From: Planctomycetales bacterium 10988
GTDB lineage: Bacteria > Planctomycetota > Planctomycetia > Pirellulales > Pb10988
Assembly (NCBI GenBank): GCA_009664345.1
Contig: CP043547.1
Location: forward strand, 1,488,001 to 1,552,000
Direction: 5' to 3'
DNA: 64,000 bases
Position 1 is the stretch's first letter. Each line of letters opens with the position of its first letter. This document shows, in pieces, positions 55,175-63,797 of the stretch. The notes below the pieces were generated by a model. The model did not search any database and had not been told where the DNA came from. It worked only from the letters and a program-made list of their open reading frames with translations. A program made the translations under genes and the position numbers.

Positions 55175-56722
55175 TTATAATAAACCTTGTAAGATGAATT
55201 TTATCTGTTGTTGCGTGACCGGCTTCGGAAGGATCACTTCGCAGTCATAATTTTTGGGATCGAGCGAACGATTCACTTCACATTCTGTTAAGCCGATCAC
55301 CGGACCCAGATATCCATGAGAACGCATTCCGTTGAGTAAATCGGATTGTTGATAATGAAGAAACGTAAGGTTCACAAATACAAGTTTTATGGAACCTATT
55401 AACACATGATTCTTTTGGATGAACTGAAGTAAAGCATCACCCGAATCAAGTGTGACAATTTCGACCCCTTCTCCACGGAGATAAAAACTTAAAATCCGCT
55501 GACTTATAAAATCTTCGTCAGCCACTACAACAATTGGGCGATTCCCAGATTGTGAATTAATATATTCACGACTTGTTTGTAAGGAAGGATTGGCCACAGA
55601 AGGGAGATAAAATTGAAAGGTACTTCCCTTACCTTTCGAACTTTCCACATTTAAGAAACCACCAAGTTTTTCAGCTAAAAGTTTACAAATGGTTAAACCG
55701 AGCCCGCTCCCTTTTTCCAGGACGGTTCCATTTTGGTCGGAATGATTTAATTGTTGAAAAGGCTCAAAGATTTTGTCTTGATCTTCGACATCAAAACCGA
55801 TCCCACTATCAACCACTTCAAACTTTAAATATTCCGTGTTATCGAGCTCTGCTTTGGAAAGGTACGCCCGGACATAACCCTCTTGGGTAAATTTAATGGC
55901 ATTTCCAATCAGATTCACCAGGATTTGCCAAACCCGAGTTTTATCAACATGGATCACTTGTGGAATATTGTTGTCTACTTTAATTTCAATCGTAAGCCCT
56001 TTGGATTCTGCTTGCAAACGCAGTAACTCCGCAGCTTCCTGAAGGACCACTTTGGGCGAACATTCCATCGGATTGAAGCTGACTTGATTTGCTTTCAGTT
56101 GAGAAATACTTAACAAGTCTTGTAACAGATTCGAGACGTGAACCACGCTTTCTCGCATCAGCCGAATATCTTGAGAGAGGTCCGGATTCTTGACGACTTC
56201 TTCCTTTTTAATGGCTAAATCCAAGAGCCCGCCGATGGCGACAATGGGGTTTTTCAATTCATGGCTGATGGTGGCAATGAAGTCACTTTTAGAGCGATCT
56301 GCCGATTCTGCTTCCAGGCAGGCCCGGCGGAGTTCCGCTTCGGTTTGTTTTCGGCTGACATTGTAATGGATGCAACGAATCAGGGTTTGGGCATTGAAAT
56401 CACCTTTGACCAAGTAATCGGAGGCCCCCGCCTCCAGGGCTTCCATATCAAAGTCCGGATAACCTGTGAGCAGGATCATCGGTTCGGTCACGCCTTCCGC
56501 GATAGCTCGACGGACTAAAGAAATGCCGGTTTCCTTGCCTAATACTTGATCGATTAAGTAAATGTCGTAGTTCCGCGATCGCAACCGTTTTAGGGCTTCG
56601 GAATAGTCGCCTGTCCATTCTAGCTGAAGATGATTTCTAGGAATCCGTCGAATTAACTCACGAATAATGATAAATTCTTCCTGATCATCATCGACGACTA
56701 AGACTCGGACCTCAGGATTCAT
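55175..56722 (-). CDS. Hybrid histidine kinase: receiver - HisKA - HATPase - degenerate receiver
   Basis: 515 residues. N-terminal receiver (VLVVDDDQEEF, acceptor Asp in YLIDQVLGKETG, ILLTG, LVKGD), HisKA with the phospho-His in DFIATISHELKNP, then HATPase_c boxes (NLIGNAIKFTQEG, DSGIGFD, GSGLGLTICKLLAEKLGG). The C-terminal ~120 residues fold like a receiver, but the acceptor position reads FVNLTFLH with no Asp, so it should not be phosphorylated. It overlaps the upstream response regulator by ATGA, and forms the last step of the three-gene relay. Confidence 0.92.
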   Translation of the reverse strand: MNPEVRVLVVDDDQEEFIIIRELIRRIPRNHLQLEWTGDYSEALKRLRSRNYDIYLIDQVLGKETGISLVRRAIAEGVTEPMILLTGYPDFDMEALEAGASDYLVKGDFNAQTLIRCIHYNVSRKQTEAELRRACLEAESADRSKSDFIATISHELKNPIVAIGGLLDLAIKKEEVVKNPDLSQDIRLMRESVVHVSNLLQDLLSISQLKANQVSFNPMECSPKVVLQEAAELLRLQAESKGLTIEIKVDNNIPQVIHVDKTRVWQILVNLIGNAIKFTQEGYVRAYLSKAELDNTEYLKFEVVDSGIGFDVEDQDKIFEPFQQLNHSDQNGTVLEKGSGLGLTICKLLAEKLGGFLNVESSKGKGSTFQFYLPSVANPSLQTSREYINSQSGNRPIVVVADEDFISQRILSFYLRGEGVEIVTLDSGDALLQFIQKNHVLIGSIKLVFVNLTFLHYQQSDLLNGMRSHGYLGPVIGLTECEVNRSLDPKNYDCEVILPKPVTQQQIKFILQGLL

Positions 56723-57174
56723 TGATACCCCTCAACGGGTAAGGTTGCGGTTTGATACCAGAAATTCCAAATGTTTTTCAGTACCATCACTAACTCATCC
56801 ATGGAACCGCGTTTGGTGACAAATGAGTTGACACCTAGTTCATACATCCTATGGATATCATCGCTTCGATTCGAGGTGGTCAAGGCGATCACAGGCAAAA
56901 GTTTCAGGTCAGGATCCTCACGGATATCTTGAAGGACTTCTATCCCATTTTTACGTGGCATATTCAAATCCAACAAGATGATCCCCGGTCGAGGAGAGCT
57001 GGAAGGAAGTGCGAATCTTCCTTCCCTTCGTAAATATTCAAGCAATTCGACTCCGTCTTCGACAAAGCGAACGTCTTGCTCAATCCCGGCTCGTTTTAAG
57101 GCTTCCGAGAGCAGAAGCCGATCTTCCGCATCGTCGTCGACCATGAGGATAGGACCTTTGTCAGGCGCTTTCAT
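56719..57174 (-). CDS. Rcp1-like single-domain response regulator
   Basis: 151 residues. A lone receiver: LMVDDDAEDRLLL (acid pocket), LLDLNMPRKNGIEVL (acceptor Asp), ALTTSN (Thr) and FVTKRGS (Lys). No output domain. The pattern is that of Rcp1, the partner of phytochrome-type kinases, which it resembles in having an ethylene-receptor-like kinase as neighbour 14 nt upstream. Overlaps the hybrid kinase by 4 nt. Confidence 0.93.
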   Translation of the reverse strand: MKAPDKGPILMVDDDAEDRLLLSEALKRAGIEQDVRFVEDGVELLEYLRREGRFALPSSSPRPGIILLDLNMPRKNGIEVLQDIREDPDLKLLPVIALTTSNRSDDIHRMYELGVNSFVTKRGSMDELVMVLKNIWNFWYQTATLPVEGYQ

Positions 57175-57188
57175 GGGAGCTCCCTTTC

Positions 57189-59180
57189 TCAGCTATTTGA
57201 GTTGAAAATAATGTGAAAAGTTGCCCCTTCTCCAGGGGTGCCATTCGCTGTAATGGTACCCCCGTGTCGTTCGACGATCTTGCGGCAGAGAGCAAGTCCA
57301 ATCCCTGTGCCAGGATAATCCTGTCGTCGATGAAGCCGTTGAAAAATACGGAAAATACGCTCTTCATACTTTTCTTCAAATCCAATCCCATTGTCCTGAA
57401 CATCAATATGATATTTCTGATGAGGGGTCTCTTCCCCTTGAATCAAGGAGTGGCATTGAATCAAAATCATTGGATCTTTGTCAGTCGCGCGATATTTCAA
57501 GGCGTTGGATATGAGGTTTTGAAAAAGTTGATATAGTTGGGTCCGAACCCCAGGTATGGAGGGAAGCGGCTCTACCCGAACATGAGCATTACATTCTTGA
57601 ATACGGTTATCAAGGTCTTGTAAGACTTCCTCAACGATTTCATTGAGATCGACCAAGTTGAATTTATTCGCCTTGCGACCGATCTGAGCGAGTTGCAATA
57701 AGTCGGTGATCAAAGTATCCATTCGCTGCACGGCGGACTTGATACTTTCCAAGTATTGCGTGGAACTCCCCGTGAGTTGGTCTTTGGCCGCCTCACTTAA
57801 CAAATCGGAAAATGCCCAAACCTTCCGTAAAGGTTCCTTGAGATCGTGGGATGCTACGTAGGCGAATTCTTCTAACTCCTGATTAGAGCGTTCTAGCTCG
57901 TCCTGACTTTCCTTTAAATCTGTTAAGTCATGAGCGACTCCAACCCACCGGAGGAGTTCGGAGGATTCATCCAAAATTGGAAAGCGGCGGTCACGAATCC
58001 AGCGAAGCTGCCCACCAGGCTGACGAATGCTATAGACGACATCGATTTCCGACTTGCTCTGGCAACCTTCCTCTAAGGCGGTTTCGATGGATTCTCTTTC
58101 TTCCTGATTGATGGATTCTTTCCAGCGTTGTGGTTCCGAAACGAGGACTTCCGCCGAAACTCCCCAGATCCGAGAAATTGCCGGACTGATATACTCGAAG
58201 CTTTTCAGGTCCGGGGAGAGAACCCAAAACACATCCAAGATTTTTTCTGCCAACTCGCGAAAACGTTCCTCGCTGTGACGTAATTTTTCTTCCGCAAGCT
58301 TCCGAGGGGTGACATCTTGGATCACCGCTACGGCTCCTCGGATTTCCCCTTGTTCATCGCGCATGGTTTGTGCGTTGCTGTGAAGCCAACGTTCCTGCAC
58401 GGTGCCATTGCAACCTTTGAGAAGATACTCGATTTCATGGACTCGCTCACCGTGCAGGGCGGAATTCAACAAGTCCATTTGCTCAGCCGGCAGTCCCCAT
58501 TCCCCAGAGGAGCGACTTCTATTTTGAGGGGGGGCGGGTGGTTGATGCCCATTGGTTTCTTGAGAATGTCCATTGAGGCGGCTATCAAAAAAACGGTTGA
58601 CTGCAGGATTGGTCTGCATCACCATGCCTTGAGTATCTACTACCAACACCCCTTCTGGAAGACTGTCGAGAATACAGCTTAGCAGTGTTGCTTGTTCTCT
58701 GAGGGTTTCGGTTTGTTCGGCAACTCGATCTTCAAGATTTCGATTAAGCTCTTGTAATTTAAGTTCGGCTGCTTTCCGCTGTTCAATCTCTCTTTCAAGT
58801 TCTTCAGGCGTCCGCAACCGCAAGACGCGGGGGACGATCGGAATGAGGGCGATGACCGTTACCCAAGAGACGACCGCCGTGGTGAACTTCAAGAGCCCTG
58901 AAAGTCGATAAATGGGACTCCAAAAGATAATCGCTTCCACCAGATGGACCGACCCGCAGGAAAAGATAAAAGCGGAAAATAAACCAATCAGTCCGGGAAA
59001 CGGAATGAATTTCACTCGAAAGAGAAAATAGAGCAAAACACACGGAATGGTGGTATAGGCTCCGAAGGTGGCAATATCCGAGGTAATGTGAAGCCACCCC
59101 TCGAAATCGCTCCAATAGCCGCAATACCATCGAGGAGGGAAATCGGTCGTATCAAAGAATTTGTAGAAGTATTCCCACAT
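57189..59180 (-). CDS. Histidine kinase with ethylene-receptor-like (ETR1-type) membrane domain
   Basis: About 663 residues from ATG 59180; a TTG at 59240 adds 20 residues. Residues ~30-125 form three membrane helices with D35, Y42 and P46 in SDIATFGAYTTIP, and I72, C75 and H79 in FIFSCGSVH. Plant ETR1 has D25, Y32, P36, I62, C65 and H69, a constant offset of ten; Cys65/His69 hold the copper that binds ethylene. A coiled coil (EREIEQRKAAELKLQELN), two PAS domains, a HisKA (VASHDLKEPLRKV) and HATPase_c (NLISNALKYRA, DNGIGF, GTGIGLALCRKI) follow. Likely a copper-dependent gas sensor feeding the response regulator 14 nt downstream. The ATG has no SD; a small ORF ends 8 nt upstream. Confidence 0.88.
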   Translation of the reverse strand: MWEYFYKFFDTTDFPPRWYCGYWSDFEGWLHITSDIATFGAYTTIPCVLLYFLFRVKFIPFPGLIGLFSAFIFSCGSVHLVEAIIFWSPIYRLSGLLKFTTAVVSWVTVIALIPIVPRVLRLRTPEELEREIEQRKAAELKLQELNRNLEDRVAEQTETLREQATLLSCILDSLPEGVLVVDTQGMVMQTNPAVNRFFDSRLNGHSQETNGHQPPAPPQNRSRSSGEWGLPAEQMDLLNSALHGERVHEIEYLLKGCNGTVQERWLHSNAQTMRDEQGEIRGAVAVIQDVTPRKLAEEKLRHSEERFRELAEKILDVFWVLSPDLKSFEYISPAISRIWGVSAEVLVSEPQRWKESINQEERESIETALEEGCQSKSEIDVVYSIRQPGGQLRWIRDRRFPILDESSELLRWVGVAHDLTDLKESQDELERSNQELEEFAYVASHDLKEPLRKVWAFSDLLSEAAKDQLTGSSTQYLESIKSAVQRMDTLITDLLQLAQIGRKANKFNLVDLNEIVEEVLQDLDNRIQECNAHVRVEPLPSIPGVRTQLYQLFQNLISNALKYRATDKDPMILIQCHSLIQGEETPHQKYHIDVQDNGIGFEEKYEERIFRIFQRLHRRQDYPGTGIGLALCRKIVERHGGTITANGTPGEGATFHIIFNSNS

Positions 59181-59187
59181 AGTCAAA

Positions 59188-59445
59188 TCAGTCACAGAGG
59201 AGTATAGACAAAAGGCAGGATGCGTATGCCAAATAATCAAACGAAAAGACAGGGTCTAAGAATGGGCTCCCTTGGTATCTCCCGAGAAAGTCGAGTTCTT
59301 TGCGTGTCACTTCCTCGAAACCGGCAATACCGGACGGCGGATAGCCAGTGGTAAGAAAGGCAAGCGATTCTCCCTGAACTTCGTGAGCTATCCGGAGAAT
59401 GCTATCTATGATTGTAAACATTTTGGGGGGGATTGCACCCAACAA
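59188..59445 (-). CDS. Possible small ORF coupled to the ethylene-receptor-like kinase
   Basis: Up to 85 codons (77 from ATG 59421). Its TGA ends 7 nt before the kinase ATG, which lacks its own ribosome site, so translation of this ORF could feed the kinase. The product reads like a soluble peptide (ILRIAHEVQGESLAFL) with a hydrophobic tail, without a motif I know. Could also be chance. Confidence 0.3.
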   Translation of the reverse strand: MLGAIPPKMFTIIDSILRIAHEVQGESLAFLTTGYPPSGIAGFEEVTRKELDFLGRYQGSPFLDPVFSFDYLAYASCLLSILLCD

Positions 59446-59726
59446 TTCCGCTGAAACCCGGTTTTCCGTTAAATTACTGATGAATCTTCGTTAAAGGCCA
59501 ATCGTTTTCCAAAAGAAGAGATGGAGAAAATGGAATCCAATGGGATCAGCGATCAACGGAATAGAGATTGGATTAAAGGTGATCCATTTTAATGTAATAG
59601 ACAGTATGTCTATAGAGTGTCAAATGTATTTTGAGGAAATGACGAAAATTTTTTTGAAAAGTCTAAATGATGAAGACCTGGGTGGGAAAACAGAGAGGCT
59701 CAGCCGGTGTTATTCGCTGAGCGCAT
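59446..59726. other. AT-rich intergenic region upstream of the kinase operon
   Basis: Between the kinase operon and the terminator of the protease gene. Very AT-rich around 59570-59660. No convincing ORF or RNA gene. Confidence 0.4.
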
Positions 59727-59770
59727 AAAAAAATCGTCCCGTAGCGATCCGTGCCTCGAGACGATTTCGA
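59727..59770 (-). terminator. Terminator downstream of the HtrA-like protease
   Basis: On the minus strand AAATCGTC...GACGATTT (8-bp arms, 21-nt partly paired loop) runs into TTTTT. It is about 270 nt after the protease stop, which leaves a long 3' region of its own. Confidence 0.7.
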
Positions 59771-60042
59771 ATAACAAACGGTTGTTCTCAATCATCCGTG
59801 TTCAGGTGGCATCCTGCCAGCTCAGCCCACGGAGTTTGGTATCGAGAGACCTGTGCTTTCCGTCTGCGGCGGGGAGGATAAAACATCCCCCAGAGGGCGT
59901 CAAGGTCGTTTTGCCCATCGAGTTTGAATTTTTTTCGAAAGGCAAAATAGTAGGCAACTTAGGTGAAAATCGGGAGAAGGCAAAAGCAGCCAAAGGTAAG
60001 GGATTAGGTAAGGCAAAGCCTTGGAGATTCTGAGAATTTCTT
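59771..60042 (-). other. Structured 3' region between protease gene and terminator
   Basis: About 270 bp on the minus strand, ending at the terminator. It holds nested inverted repeats: TCCGTG...CACGGA enclosing TGGCA-GGA-TGCCA, and GGGGGAT/ATCCTCCCC. It may be a 3' UTR structure or a small RNA with its own terminator. A 38-codon ORF (MGKTTLTPSGGCFILP...) lies inside but has no clear SD. Not recognised as 6S, SRP, RNase P or tmRNA. Confidence 0.4.
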
Positions 60043-61152
60043 CTACTGCATCCGTTCCAATTGAACGGGAATGACCAGTTCGATCCCGTCTCTGAAGATC
60101 GTAACGGGGATGACGCGATCGGGGGAAGTGCCTGCAATCCAGGACTTGAGTTCATCCAGGCTGGTGATCTCTTCTTCATCCCATTGCAACAAAAGGTCTC
60201 CGGCCTGTAAGCCAGCCTTCTCCGCAGGGGCATTCGGGACCAGTTCGGTGATAAGGATACCTTTTGAAAAGGAATGCAGGTCCGTGAAGGATCGCTCTTC
60301 CGCAAAGCCTGGGTTGCGCTCCCGGAGATGGGCACCGAGCCAAGAAGGTTGTTCGATACCTCCAATGAATTGTTGGATTTCGTGACTCGGAATGGCAAAG
60401 CTGATGCCTTGGAAACTTTCCCCAATGATGGCCGTGTTAATGCCGACAATTTCGCCATGCAAATTGAACAACGGTCCGCCGCTATTTCCCAAGTTGATTC
60501 GGGCATCGGTCTGAAGGAAAATCTGACCGGGGTTGTCGGGATTGACGCCTGTCCGTTTCTTGGCACTGACGACCCCGACGGAAAGGGATTGATTCAAGCC
60601 GAAGGGACTACCAATCGCCACCACCCAGTCACCGACTTCCAAATGGTCACTATCTCCCCAACGCACGGCTTTCAGCCCATGCCCACGAATCTTCAGAATC
60701 GCCAAATCTCGGGCGCGATCCGTTCGATAAAGCATGGCGAGCACGGGGTCAGGGTGATCGCTCAGCCGCACTTGAAATTGATTGTGACCTTTGATGACAT
60801 GATAGTTCGTCAGGACAAAACCACCCGAATCGATGATAATTCCCGAGCCTCGTCCCGAGGAAGTGACGATGTCCTCAAGTTGGTTTTGGGTTGAATGACT
60901 AGCAAGAATCTCAACGACCGAAGGACGAGAGAGTTTGGCGACTTCTCGAAAAGCCGAGGTGGTATCATCCAAACGGGCTAGGCGAATCGCCGCTTGTTCG
61001 CTTTCGAAGCGTAATTCCGCACTCAAAAAAGCGTAACGAACTTCCCTGGCAACATAGGGAGCAAAGAGAGTAATCACGCCGATGACCACGATGAATTGCC
61101 AAATGGGAGTCCAGCTCCAACGTTCTTTGGCAGATGGGGAATTCATAGACAT
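60043..61152 (-). CDS. HtrA/DegP-like serine protease with PDZ domain
   Basis: 369 residues. One N-terminal membrane anchor (~15-35), trypsin-like domain with His118 (TNYHVIKGH), Asp149 (RARDLAILK) and Ser224 (NLGNSGGPL), then one PDZ domain (GILITELVPNAPAEKAGLQAGDLLL). All three catalytic residues are present. HtrA proteases degrade or refold damaged envelope proteins in the periplasm. Single PDZ and membrane anchor fit the DegS-like or HtrA-A type. Upstream gap to the M16 genes is about 160 nt. Confidence 0.93.
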   Translation of the reverse strand: MSMNSPSAKERWSWTPIWQFIVVIGVITLFAPYVAREVRYAFLSAELRFESEQAAIRLARLDDTTSAFREVAKLSRPSVVEILASHSTQNQLEDIVTSSGRGSGIIIDSGGFVLTNYHVIKGHNQFQVRLSDHPDPVLAMLYRTDRARDLAILKIRGHGLKAVRWGDSDHLEVGDWVVAIGSPFGLNQSLSVGVVSAKKRTGVNPDNPGQIFLQTDARINLGNSGGPLFNLHGEIVGINTAIIGESFQGISFAIPSHEIQQFIGGIEQPSWLGAHLRERNPGFAEERSFTDLHSFSKGILITELVPNAPAEKAGLQAGDLLLQWDEEEITSLDELKSWIAGTSPDRVIPVTIFRDGIELVIPVQLERMQ

Positions 61153-61315
61153 TCGGATACTCGATAAGAAGAGGTCTCGAAAGGTAATGACGAGACATCG
61201 CTAAAATTCTAGGGAAGTTCTGAGGTTCAATGTCTCCCCTGCGTCCAAAACGACGATCGAAGGTCGAAGTGAAACTTGCGATTGATCGAACGAAGGTCAA
61301 TTCCACGCGTTGGTG

Positions 61316-62551
61316 TTAAGCAACTTCTACTTTCTCAAGCGGTCCGATCGTAACGGTCGTTGGATGAGAAAGCGGAAACGCTTGAAGAACGTCTGCAATT
61401 TCCGTGATACTGACCTGTCGATAGCTTTCCAACTCATCTCTAAGCGTACGGTACTCGGATCGCAAAGTCCAGTTTTCTACCAAAGAAAAGATTCTTCCCC
61501 GCGGCCGCTCGCTAGAAAGGACCATGCGACTGCAAATACGATTCTTGGCAAGTTCCAACTCTTCTTCGGATACCCCTTCCCGGTCAACTTGGGCAAGATG
61601 CCGCTGAATCATCGAGAGGTTTTCTTCTAGCATCTCAGGACTACAGCTGAGATAAAGATTATACGTGCCGCAGTCGAGGAACTCACCCAACCACATTTGC
61701 ACCGTTTCGGCACTCCCCGTATCGATCAAATCCCAAAATAAACGGCTGCCGGAATCATTTCCCATAATATTTGTGATAATATCCGCCGCATAACGCCGAG
61801 AATCCTGCCCACCGGGAGCGAGGGACATTTGCAAGAGATATTGTTGATGAGAACTTGGTTGGGCCAAGGTTTCGAACTTCGTGGCCGTTTGAAACGTTGC
61901 TTCTCTTGAAGGGAGAGTTCCCGGAGTCCAATCGGCACAATACCGATTAGCCAACGTGACCAGTTCATCAAAATCAACCTTTCCCGTCACTGCTAACGTC
62001 GTGCGAGCGGGAGTATAATGATGTTGAAAATAGTCCCGCATCTGCTCGGCGGTTAGCTGCTTGATAGTACTTTCGGTTCCCAGGACACTTCCCGCGAGAG
62101 GGTGATCTCGGAAGAAAAGGGCTTTGCAATAATCATCCGCTCCAAAAGGAGGTTGATCGGCATACATCCGAATCTCTTCGAGAATCACCTGTTTTTCGGT
62201 TTCGAAATCTTCATCTCGCAAGCTGGGCCGCAGTATATCACTCCAAAGTTCAATCGTCCGCTCTAAATGCTCGGGCAAAATAAAGGCATAATAATAGGTG
62301 CTCTCATCGCTAGTCGCCGCATTGTAGTAAGCACCGAATTCATCAAACTCCCGATTCACATCATCCGCGGTTCGCTTGGGGGTTCCCTTGAAAACCATGT
62401 GTTCCAGAAAGTGACTGACGCCGGAAACCTCCGGGGTTTCGTCGCGGGCGCCGGTTTCGACATAAAAGCAAACGGCGGTCGAATGGGCCAAGGGATTCGA
62501 TTCGGCAATCACCCGGAGGCCATTACTGAGGGTTGTTTCAAAGAACTGCAT
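61316..62551 (-). CDS. M16 zinc peptidase, catalytic subunit
   Basis: About 411 residues from ATG 62551 (GGAGGT just upstream); 62575 lacks an SD. Inverted zinc motif HFLEH (His47, Glu50, His51) with distal Glu near 125 (QVILEEIRMY) and the usual two-lobe fold. It cleaves small peptides as one half of an M16B pair. It overlaps the companion gene by 14 nt and follows it in the transcript. Confidence 0.93.
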   Translation of the reverse strand: MQFFETTLSNGLRVIAESNPLAHSTAVCFYVETGARDETPEVSGVSHFLEHMVFKGTPKRTADDVNREFDEFGAYYNAATSDESTYYYAFILPEHLERTIELWSDILRPSLRDEDFETEKQVILEEIRMYADQPPFGADDYCKALFFRDHPLAGSVLGTESTIKQLTAEQMRDYFQHHYTPARTTLAVTGKVDFDELVTLANRYCADWTPGTLPSREATFQTATKFETLAQPSSHQQYLLQMSLAPGGQDSRRYAADIITNIMGNDSGSRLFWDLIDTGSAETVQMWLGEFLDCGTYNLYLSCSPEMLEENLSMIQRHLAQVDREGVSEEELELAKNRICSRMVLSSERPRGRIFSLVENWTLRSEYRTLRDELESYRQVSITEIADVLQAFPLSHPTTVTIGPLEKVEVA

Positions 62552-63797
62552 GGCTGACCTCCAAAGGCTCGGCACCCAAAGTAAAACAAGTGAAATCCTT
62601 CGCTGGATGTTCAGCTAGATATTGATTTAAAACATCCAACTGCAAGCCGTCGATCTGGGCTTGGATTTCGGAAAGCGTGCGAACTTTCTTGCGGAAGAAC
62701 CATTCTTGAGCCAGGAAAGAGGACCGTGAAGAACTTGACTCTTGCTGCATAATCAGGGCACTTTTGTATCGGGCCTTCATTCGGGTAAGTTCCGAAAGAT
62801 CGATCCCTTGCTGTAATCGTGCGAGTTCGGACAGCATCACATCGAGCGTTTCTTGTGCCCGGTCGGTGCTGGTGCCTGCATAACAAAGGATGCCAGCGGT
62901 ATCGATCAGCGAATGATAACCAGCATACACGCTGTAGCAGAGGCCCCGCTTTTCCCGGACTTCCGTGAACAATCGCGAGCTACTTCCCCCACTGAGAATA
63001 CTCACACTCGCCGCGGCTTTGAGATAATCAGGATTACTAAAAGGCAAAGTCGGATAGGCCAAACCGATCTGCGTTTGGTTCGAATCATATTGCAAATGAT
63101 CGGTTTGCGGCTTAGGTGGTTGGGCAGGCAAGGGCGGCAACGCTTCCCCGGGCCAATCGCCAAAAAGCGTTTCTACCTGTTCACAAAGCGGTTCCCAATC
63201 GAACTTTCCAGCGATCGCGAGAATCGTTCCTTGCGGAGTATACGTTTTCTCGAAATGCTCTTGGACATGCTCAATCGTCATCTTCTTGAGATCGTCCCCT
63301 TTTCCCTGAGAAGGACGGCCCCAAGGAGAGTGATAAAAGCGGCGTTTCAGTTCGAGCATCACTTTCGATTGCGGATCGTCCTCCAAACCGTGAAGTTCTT
63401 GCAACATCACCCGGCGACCGGCTTCAAGCTGATCAGCAGGCAAATGCGGACGGCGAACCAGATCGGCATAGATTGCCAAGGCAGCAGGGAGATTTTCCGC
63501 CAGCATGGCCCCATTCAAAATGGTGTAAGCCTCATCGACGTTTTCATTTCGGTCAACGCCGAGGGAATCGAGATCCTCGACAAACTCCCGGCTATCACGA
63601 GGTCCGCAACCCCGCAAACTCATCTCACAAACAAGCCCGCTAAGGCCTGCTCGATCTTCCGGGTCATAAACGCTGCCGCAGGGGAGCAAAAGAGTAAAAG
63701 CCGCAGATTCCATCCAAGGCATCGATTCCGCAAGTAAAGTTAAACCGTTCGATAATTGATGAGAACGGATCGGGTTATCCACACACAACTCCCTCAA
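62538..63797 (-). CDS. M16-family non-catalytic partner subunit
   Basis: 419 residues. Fold pattern of M16 (SGGSSSRLFTEVREKRGLCYSVYAGYHSL, which is the glycine-rich R/Y region) but the zinc motif is replaced by GLSGLVCEMSLRGCG, without HxxEH. Pairs of active and inactive M16 subunits build the working clam-shell. It is the upstream gene and overlaps the catalytic one by 14 nt. Confidence 0.9.
   Translation of the reverse strand: MRELCVDNPIRSHQLSNGLTLLAESMPWMESAAFTLLLPCGSVYDPEDRAGLSGLVCEMSLRGCGPRDSREFVEDLDSLGVDRNENVDEAYTILNGAMLAENLPAALAIYADLVRRPHLPADQLEAGRRVMLQELHGLEDDPQSKVMLELKRRFYHSPWGRPSQGKGDDLKKMTIEHVQEHFEKTYTPQGTILAIAGKFDWEPLCEQVETLFGDWPGEALPPLPAQPPKPQTDHLQYDSNQTQIGLAYPTLPFSNPDYLKAAASVSILSGGSSSRLFTEVREKRGLCYSVYAGYHSLIDTAGILCYAGTSTDRAQETLDVMLSELARLQQGIDLSELTRMKARYKSALIMQQESSSSRSSFLAQEWFFRKKVRTLSEIQAQIDGLQLDVLNQYLAEHPAKDFTCFTLGAEPLEVSHAVL

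Noticed and set aside
59802-60566. 254-codon minus-strand ORF
   Set aside because: It lies mostly inside the protease gene in another frame; only its last 38 codons are outside, and these are mentioned in the structured-region entry.
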